Shown here piece after piece: positions 25,101 through 33,738 of a DNA stretch of 64,000 bases. The notes beneath the pieces were generated by a model. The model was not told where the DNA came from. It made no database searches and saw nothing but the letters and a program-made list of their open reading frames with translations. Source of the DNA: Paraphysomonas bandaiensis. Taxonomy: Eukaryota > Chrysophyceae. Numbering within the stretch: the stretch's first letter is position 1; every line of letters begins with the position of its first letter. Location: the NCBI GenBank assembly GCA_965644295.1, contig CBFFRP010000217.1:1-64000 (forward strand). The letters are read 5' to 3'. The position numbers were made by a program, and so were the translations under genes.

Positions 25101-26437
25101 TCACCGGTAGGGAGACCAGTCGGTTCTCCTGATGGTTGACTACTAGGATTACCAGTTGGTTGGCTTGTTGGTACGTTGCTCGGTACTCCGGTTGGCTGAC
25201 CACTGGGTTGACCTGTTGGCTCGCCACTTGGCTCACCGGTAGGGAGACCAGTCGGTTCACCTGATGGCTGACTACTAGGATTTCCAGTTGGTTGGCTTGT
25301 TGGTACGTTGCTGGGCACTCCACTTGGCTGACCAGTGGGTATTCCGGTTGGCTGACCACTGGGTTGTCCTGTGGGTTGACCTGTCGGCTGTCCTGATGGT
25401 TGACTACTAGGATTACCAGTTGGTTGGCTTGTTGGTACGTTGCTGGGTACTCCAGTTGGCTGACCACTGGGTATAGAACTCGGCTGACCACTGGGTTGAC
25501 CTGTTGGTTCGCCACTTGGCTCACCGGTAGGGAGACCAGTCGGTTCTCCTGATGGTTGACTACTAGGATTACCAGTTGGTTGGCTTGTTGGTACGTTGCT
25601 CGGTACTCCGGTTGGCTGACCACTGGGTTGACCTGTTGGCTCGCCACTTGGCTCACCGGTAGGGAGACCAGTCGGTTCACCTGATGGCTGACTACTAGGA
25701 TTTCCAGTTGGTTGGCTTGTTGGTACGTTGCTGGGCACTCCACTTGGCTGACCAGTGGGTATTCCGGTTGGCTGACCACTGGGTTGTCCTGTGGGTTGAC
25801 CTGTCGGCTGTCCTGATGGTTGACTACTAGGATTACCAGTTGGTTGGCTTGTTGGTACGTTGCTGGGTACTCCAGTTGGCTGACCACTGGGTATAGAACT
25901 CGGTTGACCACTGGGTTGTCCTGTGGGTTGACCTGTTGGTTCGCCACTTGGCTGACTCGTAGGGAGACCCGTCGGCTGTCCTGTTGGTTGGCTTGTTGGT
26001 ATGCAACTTGGCTGACCGGTAGGGAGGCTGCTAGGATTACCAGTTGGTTGACTTGTTGGTATATTACTTGGTTCTCCACTAGGCTGTCCAGTTGGGAGAC
26101 CCGTGGGTTGTCCTGTAGGTACGCCGCTAGGATAACCAGTTGGCTGTCCTGTCGGTTGCCATGTTGGCTGGCTGCTAGGCTGACTTGTTGGTATGTTGGT
26201 TGGATTTCCAGTGGGTTGACTTGTCGGTTGACCGGTGGGTTGCCCTGTTGGTAGGGTGCTGGGATCTGCAGTAGGCTGACCAGTTGGTAGCTCTGTTGGC
26301 AGTCCAGAAGGCTGACCACTTGGCTCAGATGACGGAAATTCACTTGGAACGCTGGTAGGCGCAACTGTCGAATATACACAGCGGGGCGATCTTAGGCACA
26401 CACCCAATACAAGAGAAACCAATACAGAAAAGCGCAT
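19181..26437 (-). CDS. Giant Pro/Thr/Ser-Gln stalk protein with polycystin-like membrane region
   Basis: Single open frame of 2418 residues from the ATG at 26437; a GTG seven codons earlier is less likely. Residues 1-23 are a signal peptide ('MRFSVLVSLVLGVCL'). Residues about 30-1260 are a degenerate stalk of 'PTGQPSGQ'-type tetrapeptides. Then come a compact extracellular domain of about 170 residues and a first membrane helix (about 1446-1466). Further helices lie near 1569-1596, 1606-1627, 1906-1931, 1942-1966 and 2166-2229. The segment ending 'SVVQPLVIWI' resembles the 'QP' helix of PKD1-type polycystins. A later 'REYFAEYVF' stretch sits where their conserved extracellular motif would be. 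Polycystin kinship is my inference. The C-terminal tail is charged and cytosolic. Likely a cell-surface receptor or channel-type protein. No intron is needed. Confidence 0.8.
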   Translation of the reverse strand: MRFSVLVSLVLGVCLRSPRCVYSTVAPTSVPSEFPSSEPSGQPSGLPTELPTGQPTADPSTLPTGQPTGQPTSQPTGNPTNIPTSQPSSQPTWQPTGQPTGYPSGVPTGQPTGLPTGQPSGEPSNIPTSQPTGNPSSLPTGQPSCIPTSQPTGQPTGLPTSQPSGEPTGQPTGQPSGQPSSIPSGQPTGVPSNVPTSQPTGNPSSQPSGQPTGQPTGQPSGQPTGIPTGQPSGVPSNVPTSQPTGNPSSQPSGEPTGLPTGEPSGEPTGQPSGQPTGVPSNVPTSQPTGNPSSQPSGEPTGLPTGEPSGEPTGQPSGQPSSIPSGQPTGVPSNVPTSQPTGNPSSQPSGQPTGQPTGQPSGQPTGIPTGQPSGVPSNVPTSQPTGNPSSQPSGEPTGLPTGEPSGEPTGQPSGQPTGVPSNVPTSQPTGNPSSQPSGEPTGLPTGEPSGEPTGQPSGQPTGIPTGQPSGVPSNVPTSQPTGNPSSQPSGEPTGLPTSQPSREPTGQPTSRPSGQPTGVPSNVPTSQPSGEPTGLPTSQPSGEPTGQPSGQPTGNPSSQPSGRPTGVPTSQPSGEPTGQPSGQPTGVPSNVPTSQPSGEPTGLPTSQPSGEPTGQPSGQPTGNPSSQPSGEPTGVPTSQPSGEPTGLPSGQPTGQPSGQPTGIPSGQPTGAPSNVPTSRPSGEPTGLPTSQPSGEPTGQPSGQPTGVPSNVPTSQPSGEPTGLPTGEPSGEPTGQPSGQPTGVPSNVPTSQPTGNPSSQPSGEPTGVPTSQPSGEPTSQPTGQPTGIPSGQPTGAPSNVPTSQPSGEPTGLPTSQPSGEPTGQPSGQPTGVPSNVPTSQPTGIPSSQPSGEPTGLPTSQPSGEPTGQPSGQPTGQPSGQPTGVPSNVPTSQPSGEPTGLPTGEPSGEPTGQPSGLPTGVPSSVPTSQPTENPSSQPSGEPTGFPTSQPSGEPTSQPTGQPTGQPSGQPTGQPSGQPTGVPSRVPTSQPTGNPSSQPSGEPTGLPTGEPSGEPTGQPSGQPTGVPSNVPTSQPSGQPTGLPTSQPSGEPTGQPSGQPTGVPSNVPTSQPTGNPSSQPSGRPTGPPSGQPTGDPSSKPTGQPTGQPSNVPTGKPTGEPSSVPTGQPTNRPSCQPSGVPTCQPTQHPTSQPSSIPSGEPTVQPTGQPSGLPSTLPSGRPSGIPSLIPSGNPSCIPSSLPSSQPTCIPSSEPSGVPSLIPSGEPTIQPTSQPSSFPSSTPSSLPSCVPSSQPSGTPSSSPTSAPTLQQQVLMTYSASIVVVGVTSETFAAESKNLFRSVIASHITTNKRQLHGRDITIDDVQDVAVKIRRLQEDTYSVEQSSYASRAVYLGIKVRWTISFILENYGYFGYSGREDVTESITTDLQAATDNGSLTTAMRELLGTYSILVPPEFSVNSFEMDTRGVEIAVLKSYSPTSEPTRTAQFMTSAPPRVIQLSIGIFVGVSVAVYMTCSIFNGLRVSEKSMATNVDMIISSKSLEPHIITSRCNNSNCEGERVCRACTSEHLSISTALKNIQLCLPEVLRVQTSVDFFSSSIFLCSHLLTRVFYNNPRGISQSGVLSLLFQGVTVFCALTVILLFTQDAASIFHINVSCCYDMFVITYFTSLVLCPLFVNADRIILWSSVTSFSGFSNVHSDSKVDMYPSRQQMWIADVEKGSFSGDVRSSENSDRILVAKTPILEEVRQLQNEIKEFRENLVTDVVGNVVAATMYDELFGGSLKFTDENIYTANGIFCAPLHENVTSLFDRAWCVCGEDKIKPVSSSIFAVEDSVSPSVHSSNVGVGTFDALIQSITIQRGGLVRHDDCGVINDSHPVQLLIKDLTRSRHVYDKEMKKCIGSDPCRKYSSLSDCDLNNIGQAVLRLFIFDVLPISSTRVISSLYKRQHYFLAKPSFSFPLFLLSQVALVAYIGGLTTVVVIFSTRLDREKQHTVLWCFLIWIISAVSVVQPLVIWIKNYAFSRTLTRDVRHVSSWLRSNLKRTAANNCKMSEACSSQSAGKDLSSAPCALSKWTNPDMNTRNVMILGDIASFPRWALRKRIGSQSLSRTVGNYLREKLDHDSNVFHDEVSRPVSLNAASYFFASNRMASRFSHLLESQVVLSFTTPWPRRIYGNPQQYDRGIVRKLCGNSYIYPAQWHYFHFASSLTSAFVSGGIREYFAEYVFMKVSILTGLVCEFSVTVQDIIVEVSVWILVGSTLLLHYHLANVNVLYVVAPALCVFTICSVFMRHTCRPWETQNSWCQRYLSSRIHVDEDLDCSLDYDMAKLFKGSCCKSEMKEDMVGTNDCKSNRITDGSPDNLRKSYEGNIDTTDIPVPYTPAIGVNHIKSDLESNNDIQKTRHEKLVSEIPDASLLLHREIQKEVMKQLSLHFSGQIVDFNDRHDNRRRLPPLLRIDANDRISSTEVVKKLR
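22660..26360 (-). repeat. Stalk-encoding repeat with a 420-bp recent duplication
   Basis: Low-complexity coding repeat built of 12-nt units (Pro-Ser/Thr-Gly-Gln and variants). About 25081-25500 and 25501-25920 match base for base over nearly their whole length at a spacing of 420 bp (140 codons), a very recent in-frame tandem duplication. Elsewhere the units are scrambled. Unit lengths are multiples of 12 nt, so copy-number change keeps the frame. Confidence 0.9.
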
Positions 26438-27210
26438 ACTTAAATAGTAATGTACCACTGCATAAAATTATCTAACATGATTAGCGATTATCGACTTCAA
26501 TGATGACGAAGTCACACTATTTTATAACCCTGGCAACAGGATATACGTCCAGTCACCCTTGTGGTACAAGTAGCCCTCTCTTTAATAAGAATGTTGCAGA
26601 CAAACAGATATAATCAGCTTCTTGCACCTCGCAACTCTTGCTAAACCAAATCAGAATGCTTTGTTGGACTGATTCAATTTTGCATGACCTCGACAGCCAC
26701 CTGTGCAATGTATAGTTTATACAGCAGCGGGTCTCTGAGTATCCTACTCGATTATGTGGATACAGCTGTTTTGATATCATCAGAGTAGCCTACGAACAGG
26801 GGAGGGTATACTGTACCCTATACCTATACTGGTATATGTCAATTAGTATGAAATTCGTAGTAAGTAGACCTGAAATTCGTTTTTTTCTGAATTCCCAAAT
26901 CAAAAATCCTAATTTTTCGTGGAGGTTCATTATGATAATGGATTCCAGAATTCTAATTGACATATACTGTACAGTATACCCTCCCCTGTTCGTAGGCTAC
27001 TCTGATGATATCAAAACAGCTGTATTCCATTCCTACGACAGGATACTACAGGACAAAACAAACACCTTCAGACCATTTCTGTGTTGCAGTTGAAAGAACG
27101 GAGTCCACCTTCAATATCAACGCAGCGGAAGGGTCTCTGCATTGCAATAATAATGTACTCTGCATTGCCCACGCTTCGACAAGCAATATAGATTGTAAGC
27201 TACTGCTGTT
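26438..27210. other. Divergent spacer carrying a large foldback
   Basis: Lies between the starts of the minus-strand stalk gene and the plus-strand CBS gene, so it probably holds both promoters. Its main content is the inverted repeat at 26729-27056. No other coding sequence recognised. Confidence 0.6.
26729..27056. repeat. Foldback element with 56-bp perfect inverted repeats
   Basis: The perfect arms are 26761-26816 and 26969-27024, beginning TACAGCTGTTTTGATATC when read inward. A second inner pair of 14 bp follows (26833-26846 with 26953-26966). Imperfect complementarity extends outward to AGGATACT on both sides. The core spacer is 152 nt with no coding capacity. The size and symmetry fit a MITE. 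Terminal target duplications are not clear. Confidence 0.75.
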
Positions 27211-28459
27211 ATGACTTCGTTTATGGATTTCTTCCAAGTAAAGCTTGGGTCGATCACGGAAGGTGAGGCTTTTCATGCTTTATTCACTTAACATCAGTCT
27301 TAAAACACAGGAAAGAAGGATCTCATTGACGTAAAGTCATCAAAACCTTTGTCAACTACACTAACAATGCTGTATGATAATGATATATCATTTCTGCCTG
27401 TGTATGAGGCACCGCAGAGTGATTCTGAAGTTGCATGTGAGTTTACGTTTTATCACCACTCTTATGTACTGAGATATGACTTAGATTGCTGTCAAGGAAG
27501 AGTATACTGTGGAATAGTATCAATCAAAGATATTATTCTATATATATTACAGAAGTCCAGTCTGTTTCTGTCTTCACCAGATAGTCATGAGAGCCTCATC
27601 AGTATACTACAGCATCCTATCAAAGTTGTGATAGGTATGTCTATTGAGTCTTCAATATTTATGGGGTTTTCGATTGACAAGGACAACACTCCTCTGTCGG
27701 AAGTGGTTGAAAAAATGAGTCAGGGGATGCATCGCTGTCTTGTGTTTAACAGCATTGATCACAACCGCTTTCCTCCTAAGGTTTTGACGCAGACAGATAT
27801 TGTGCAGTATTTTGTCAACAATGTGTCTGTGTTCCCTCAGATAGGGGTATGTGAGAAGCATTCCTTTATGTAACTATAAGAATAATGCTCTAGCGCTTTC
27901 AGGTAGCACTTGGACACACAGTGGGCTCTCAGACTCGTCTTGATAGACTAGTGTCAGTTCTTGAAGATTTCCCTCTAGTTAAGGCGTTGGAGAAGCTTCA
28001 GTATGTACCTGCTGTTGCTGTTGTGAATGAATGGGGTGAGTAACGTCTATTATATATTCCTAATTCGCAGAGTTCTTGATGATGATGACAGGTCAAGTTT
28101 TGGCAAACTTATCAGCTTCAGACTTTCGACGAGATATGAAAGCAAAGAATAGTAACCCTTTTGACTGTATGCACACCTTATCAGTCCGAGATTTTCTTTC
28201 AATACCTAATCCTGATGGTAGTAGCGTGTACAAGCCAGAAAATGTGGCCGTTTGTGTATCTTGTGATGCTACACTGTTGTCTTGTGCGGAGTATATGGTT
28301 TCGCATCACGTGCACAGGGTGTGGGTAGTAGCCCCACCAGATGACTCCGGCCTGGATAGACTAGGTGTCGGGTGCGTTTCCCACACAGATATCATCCGGA
28401 TTGTCAATGACTTTGCTGGAGTTTTTACAGCGGGGATGCCAGGTGAATTTGTCATGTAA
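27211..28459 (+). CDS. Four-CBS-domain protein, AMPK-gamma type
   Basis: Exons 27211-27262, 27311-27846, 27903-28035 and 28071-28459, with introns of 48, 56 and 35 nt, give 369 residues. Four CBS motifs can be followed. They run from 'KPLSTTLTMLYDNDISFLPV' to 'GIVSIKDIILYI', then around 'HRCLVF', around 'LEKLQYVPAVAVV', and from 'CAEYMVSHHVHRVWVV' to 'VSHTDIIRIV'. His-Arg pairs before the beta strand ('HRCLVF', 'HRVWVV') are typical of nucleotide-binding AMPK-gamma/SNF4 subunits. The expected role is adenine-nucleotide sensing in a kinase complex. It could also be a kinase-independent CBS protein. The start is the first ATG of an exon whose splice to the second keeps phase. Confidence 0.75.
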
Positions 28460-30088
28460 ATTTCGGAATCAAATTTGTTGGTCTGGAAGAGATGCCTATT
28501 ATATCACACTCAGTGGTGCCTATTTTGTCCACTGTAATGGTTTCAAAATGAACTAGGTACAAACGTAAGTACTACATATATGTATGTATACCTGCGGCAT
28601 AATAGTAGTACTATGTGAGAATTCAACAGCATGTAATGCCACTATACAAGGGGACTATCGAAATTCTTTAATCATAATGCAGAAATGTTCTTAATTCATA
28701 TGAGAAGTCAACAGTGTGTAATGCCACTATACACAGCGACTATCGAAATCTTTAATCATAATGCAGAAATGTTCTTAATCATATTATTAACACTCGAACT
28801 GTTAATTTTTGTGTGGGTAGAAACAGGTTATGCATTTATTGGATACTGCTGCTACTCTGTTTGCTCTTGTCAACACTAGCAGTATACTATCGCAGGTGTG
28901 CCACCAAAAGCATAATTGTAGCTGAATCTCGATTTCCACGAATCCAATGAATAGTCAACAATGATATTGTATATATATTTAGGTTTGTTAGATGTGAGAG
29001 ACTCAATGTCATTGTTACTCAAGTTTCACTTGTATTTAGTCAAAACGCAGCAATTCCACTCGATTGAATAAATCAAGTAGACTAGGGCAAAAACTTGAAT
29101 TGGGTACCGAGGAGTCATATACTCGTTATCCGTCGGTTAAGTTGTTGCTTATCCTCATGTTGTTGAAAATCTAATACATCTATAATGTATAGCTATTTGT
29201 AGCTTACTTGCTGTCAGAGGAAGTAAATGTTCCCTGATTGACATTAAGAAAACAAATGAAAAATCAAAATATTGTTTCTGTACTGTACATACATAGGCTT
29301 AGGAAATGGACATTGCACTAGATTAATAATAGCCACAACAACTGTACTCCAATCACAGATGAATGATGAAGAAAAGAGCAACTGCGCATAAATAAGATTA
29401 TGACTGAAAAAAAACGAGGTTTCTTGTTGTCATTGACATCATCATCACATTTGTAAACAACACGCTTAGCCTTTGCTAGTACAACTGACACGAATTCTGT
29501 GGCTATTGCATGAGTTTTGACATTTGATCTCTCCAGTATTGTGGCGAAGTCCTGGTAATAAATATAGTTCTCTTGTACTGACACCATTCTGAGTTTCTGC
29601 TTCAGACGAAGGATGGAATACAACTACGAGTGTTTGATGACCTGCTTTTGAATGTTGATTTGTCCTTGCGGTTTACCAAAAATAGTTTAATATGACTGAC
29701 AATATCATACTTAAGATAGAAGATAGTTTCTGTTCGAACCGAATTAACCCTAACCCTAATCTATATGAGCGTTCTATCAAACCTAATTCTGGTAAAAACA
29801 CTTGGTTTTAGACAAAATGGGATAATAGGTAAGGCAGTTGAGTGATCAGCTTACGTTCTGGATCTCATTCATGATAAGTTTTTGAACAAGTATATCAAAA
29901 AAATTATTGTTATCGTAAAGAGATTTTGAACGAATATCACAAGAAGCATGGGTCTAAACATACCACTACATCATTACCTAATAAGAGCCGCTACAGCCAC
30001 AATATAGTAGCAATGGAATCAACTTACTGTGTGAATACAAGTGTCACAGAGCTCAAGCGAAATTCAACACAACGACTACTACATACGA
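28460..30088. other. Intergenic region
   Basis: Contains an imperfect 84-bp tandem duplication (28616-28783) and an open minus-strand frame at 29318-29623 (about 100 codons, no recognisable domain, preceded by a stop). Near 29748 two telomere-like CCCTAA units occur by themselves. No supported gene. Confidence 0.5.
28616..28783. repeat. Tandem duplication of about 84 bp
   Basis: Copies at about 28616-28699 and 28701-28783 share TGTAATGCCACTATACA, GACTATCGAAAT and ATAATGCAGAAATGTTC, with small indels between them. Confidence 0.85.
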
Positions 30089-31526
30089 TTACTTAAACGG
30101 ATTACCCCCTGTGGAAGTAGGTTTCGCAGAGAAGGCTCTATTGGGGGCTCCTCTCGCCTTCAGTGCCTCTCTCTTCTTGAGAGCTGCCTCTCGATTTATC
30201 CGCTGAGCATTTGTCTCCCTCTGCACAATATAATCTATTACTAATTATGAGGCAGTGTAATTGCGTTACCATGACAGACGGTGTGGCAACAGCTTTGGTG
30301 AGGTCAGAAGTTGCCCCACCCATGGTTCGGCGTCTACGATTGTTCTGAATCACTGCTGAGGCAGCTGAAGCGAATTTTTTGCGTCCCATTCCAGGAGATA
30401 AGGAGACCCTCCCGGCTGAAGCCCGAAGAGTGGTATTCGTGTTCGGAGAAGAAGAGTCCATAGCACCATGGAATTTAGAAGATGGGAGAGGATATTCACG
30501 ACCATCTGTCTTCATACCACATTGCACGTCGGAAGGAACATGTTCTTCTGCAATTTCTTGTGCGGGCCGCGCGGGCTCTTCACCACTAAGTGGGATATCA
30601 GTGACATCATCTTTCTCATCTTGGATATCCTCTGTTACTGATTTCACACGTTCTGATGACTCTCTGCTTGAGACTGATCGATTAGAAGGTAATATCGAGT
30701 TAATCTCGTCAAGGGTCAGGGAATCGTCTGCTGAAACTGGAAGTGCAGAACTACCTTCCTCTTCCGGTGAAGCACCTATTTCATCTTTATCCCCATTGGA
30801 CATAGTTTCTTTATACTCATGAACCGCATCACTTACGGCAGTCTCCCCATTGACAGCGAGCTCTGTGAAATCTTGTGAGGCAGCACTGATCGCAGATAAG
30901 GATATATGTGTAACATCTGACTCGCTATTTGGCGGAAGCTCTGTTGTTGCTACGGTATTTTCAGCAATGTGGTCAGATGGAGAGCTACCACTGTGTTCAG
31001 ATTGAACACCCTCGCATGCATCAGCCTCAGGTTCAGCTTCACTCACAGAATTACAGTTTACCGAATCATCCAGCACTGAGGGTACCAAATTAGCATTGCT
31101 TGGTGCATCACTCTGGGCTTCGTCAATGCTATCATTACCTGTCAGGTGAACAGCGGTAAACTGTAGCTGTTCAGAAGTCTTATCAGATTCATCAATCGCT
31201 TTCAGCTCATCCGCAGCACAGTCAGATGTAACCAAAGTGTTTTCCGCAGGATGGGTCTCATCTTTTTCAGACTGACACTCTACTGTCGATGACAGACTAT
31301 TCTTTGAAACAAGTTTAGTGGATTTCTTCCTAGTGTCCGGGGAATTCGACGCAGATAAAGAGTCGACCGGCCCATCTCCCATTGATGAAGTTGACATTTG
31401 CCTGAGGAAGCTCATTATTCCGTTTTCTTCTTTGCTCGACTGGGGCCGTAAATTGTCATTTTCACAGTGATAGTCACCAGGCTGATTGGCGTCCCTCGAA
31501 CTATCCGTTGAATTAGAGCATCCCAT
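30089..31526 (-). CDS. Acidic, disordered protein with N-terminal acylation motif
   Basis: Exons 31526-30270 and 30220-30089, separated by a 49-nt intron (30221-30269), give 462 residues. The N-terminus MGCSNS fits N-myristoylation of Gly2 with palmitoylation of Cys3, so the protein is probably membrane-tethered. The middle is Ser/Asp/Glu-rich and looks disordered. The C-terminus is basic: 'RRRRTMGG', then after splicing 'REAALKKREALKARGAPNRA', ending 'GGNPFK'. Reading through the intron gives a less natural tail and happens to give the same length. I do not recognise the family. The coiled basic tail suggests a binding module. Confidence 0.7.
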
Positions 31527-32146
31527 TGTGATATGGTATAGTGCTAATATATGTAGAATACGCAGAAAAAGTTAGCAGCTTAATAACGAAGAGTTCTAAC
31601 TGCGCACACTACCATCCAGTAGATAATTAATTCGATAGGACGTTAACTAGACACATGCAGCACGAAAATAATACAGCCTTCGAGACAATGACAACCTACC
31701 TAATACATTCGAAAAAATTATGAAATGTTGTCGGCAGAGAGTACACGATGATGACGGTGATGGGATTGTGTAATGCTGTGATGCTGCTCTCCGGTATAAA
31801 ATGCCGTTCACTGTCATGATCACAAACCACACCTTCGCTAAAACTCTTTTTTGTTTGTAGTTTGTAAAGGTACGACTTTACAGTAGGTAGATATGTATAT
31901 ATATGTACTACTGCTCTGTATGTATGTATGTATGTATGTATGTATGTATGTATGTATGTATGTATGTATGTATGTATTACGTATGTACCCATGCATGGTG
32001 TATGCAAGTATGTAGGTAGGTAGGTACGTCGTAGGTACATGTAGGTAGATGGATACAGTAGATATGTATGTACTGCTGTATGTCAGTTTAGAACATTGGC
32101 AGAACATGGTGCAGAATTTCGACTCAGTGAATAGCAAATTGCAATC
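31527..32146. other. Divergent promoter region with microsatellite
   Basis: Separates the MGCS protein (minus) from the rhodanese (plus). About 15 TGTA units lie at 31917-31976, with further degenerate TATG-rich sequence to about 32080. Confidence 0.6.
31917..31976. repeat. (TGTA)n microsatellite, about 15 units
   Basis: Perfect tetranucleotide run flanked by imperfect related sequence. Confidence 0.95.
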
Positions 32147-33040
32147 ATGGAGCAATCGCACGATACTAACACCAGACCTGGCTTCATTTCTGTTAAAGAA
32201 GCTTTGGATTTACACTCCAGCAACAACAGAGACGTGGTTTTCTTGGATGGATCTTTTAAGCGATCAGATTCGATTGACGGCAAGGAAGAATATATTCGGG
32301 AGCGAATACCGGGTGCTGTTTATTTCGACATCAAGGAGTTTTCGATGAAGGAGTGTCGATGTCCCCCGATGCTTCCTACCACCGAGGAATTTAATGAATC
32401 CGCCTCCGCTTTGGGCATATCGAACAGCTCTCGAATCGTTGTGTATGGAGGGGAAAAGGCATGCAGCATTGCTCGAGTGTGGTGGATGTTCAGATCATTC
32501 GGTCACGAGAACGTATGGGTTATGGAAGGAGGTCTGGAACGGTGGAAAGAAGCTGGGGGCCCAATTGCCAGCGGAGAACCAAGCCCCCTTCCACGTGGTG
32601 ACTTCCGCAGTTGTGGTTTACATGCCGCTATCCTTGCCACCAGAGAACAAGTGCTGGGGGTATGCGGTACAAATAATGATAGCTGTACTATTGTAGATGT
32701 CCGTCCTCCGTCTGCTTTTTCCAATGGCCGTATTAGTAAATCAGTCAACCTTCCACCGAGCAGTGTTCTCATAGAAGGTAATTTCACTGCATTTCAGCCA
32801 CCAGAAGTTATCAATAAGCGGCTGAGTGATATTGGAGTCACTGCAGGACAAAAAGTAATATTCAGTTGCAACTCCGGAGTGATGGCGTCGATTCTCATAC
32901 TGGCTAGGTACTCGGCTGGGGAAGACATTGACAACAGTGCTATGTATGATGGCAGCTACTCAGAGTGGGTGTTGTTCCCAGACATGCCGATAGACAATGA
33001 TTCTGAGGATGTAAAGTATGAAGGAAATAGTGAAGCATAA
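32147..33040 (+). CDS. MPST: Two-domain rhodanese, 3-mercaptopyruvate/thiosulfate sulfurtransferase
   Basis: Single exon, 297 residues, the usual length for TST/MPST enzymes. The N-terminal rhodanese fold shows 'RIPGAVYFDI', 'YGGEKACSIARVWWMFRSFG' and 'EGGLERWKEAG'. The C-terminal fold shows 'VDVRPPSAF' and 'CNSGVMAS', where the Cys is the persulfide-carrying residue. The loop Cys-Asn-Ser-Gly-Val is closer to the CGSGV of mercaptopyruvate sulfurtransferases than to the CRKGV of thiosulfate enzymes. The final 'YDGSYSEW' is the family's Gly-Ser-x-x-Glu-Trp signature. No targeting peptide is evident, so a cytosolic enzyme is expected. Confidence 0.88.
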   Translation: MEQSHDTNTRPGFISVKEALDLHSSNNRDVVFLDGSFKRSDSIDGKEEYIRERIPGAVYFDIKEFSMKECRCPPMLPTTEEFNESASALGISNSSRIVVYGGEKACSIARVWWMFRSFGHENVWVMEGGLERWKEAGGPIASGEPSPLPRGDFRSCGLHAAILATREQVLGVCGTNNDSCTIVDVRPPSAFSNGRISKSVNLPPSSVLIEGNFTAFQPPEVINKRLSDIGVTAGQKVIFSCNSGVMASILILARYSAGEDIDNSAMYDGSYSEWVLFPDMPIDNDSEDVKYEGNSEA

Positions 33041-33738
33041 TTACTATGTCATGCTGCTAAGAGTTCCAACGATTTATTATATATCATAGTCTGTGAATAA
33101 GATTTCTAGTGAATTGTAGAATCTATCTGTCACATCTAATAAACCTCAGTTGATAAATATGGTTTTAAAATTGCATATTTTTCTATCTGGCTTCACCATT
33201 TAATAGACAACAAAGTAAAAACGTTTGAGAATCAGGTGAATGGCACATAGTGTGTGAATGTTCCGCGGTTTATAGAGTACGAAAAAGAAATGCAACTTAA
33301 TGTAAACGTAATCTAGACATCTAGAATCTAGACGACAAGTTTGCTATCACGAAAATCAGTCATCCTACGTATCTAGAAGTATCTACAAAACAGGGAGAGG
33401 GAAAGGCGAGAAGCCTCCTTGAGGGTTTAAAGGGTAAAAAATAAGGAAGGGTTAGGGTTCCCTCTCCCTGTTTTTTAGCTTGCGAAAACACATAGCTAAA
33501 CCAGAATAATGACATAATAGAGTATGTATTATCCGTAGCATAGAGTTTAACTGTATTCGTGATGTTAGTACTTATGCTGATATCAAACTACCCTATTTCC
33601 ACAAAATACTAAAGTCACATTGTAAGGTAATATCAACTTTGAGTTTTTTTTCTGCCTTTTCGTCACCTGAGTTAGAGTTTGCCTGATCAACACAAGTAAT
33701 TTGCAAATATGTGTTATTATTCATTAAACGATAAAATA
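33041..33738. other. Convergent 3' spacer
   Basis: Lies between the ends of two convergent genes. Contains a foldback (33387-33474) around a G-rich stretch. No coding sequence seen. Confidence 0.6.
33387..33474. repeat. Inverted repeat, 16-bp arms
   Basis: Arms 33387-33402 (AAAACAGGGAGAGGGA) and 33459-33474 are perfectly complementary with a 56-nt loop that is itself rich in AGGG motifs. On the plus strand the right arm runs straight into TTTTTT, so transcription through it would make a stem followed by uridines. Confidence 0.7.

Noticed and set aside
22639-26379. A 1246-codon alternative frame overlapping the first stalk
   Set aside because: The 12-nt coding repeat avoids stops in other frames by composition; only the frame with signal peptide and membrane domains is meaningful.
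29318-29623. 101-codon minus-strand frame
   Set aside because: Some protein-like composition, but no recognised domain, stop immediately upstream and no exon partners.
31696-32161. Minus-strand frames rich in Tyr-Ile-His-Thr
   Set aside because: Translation of the (TGTA)n microsatellite next to the rhodanese start.
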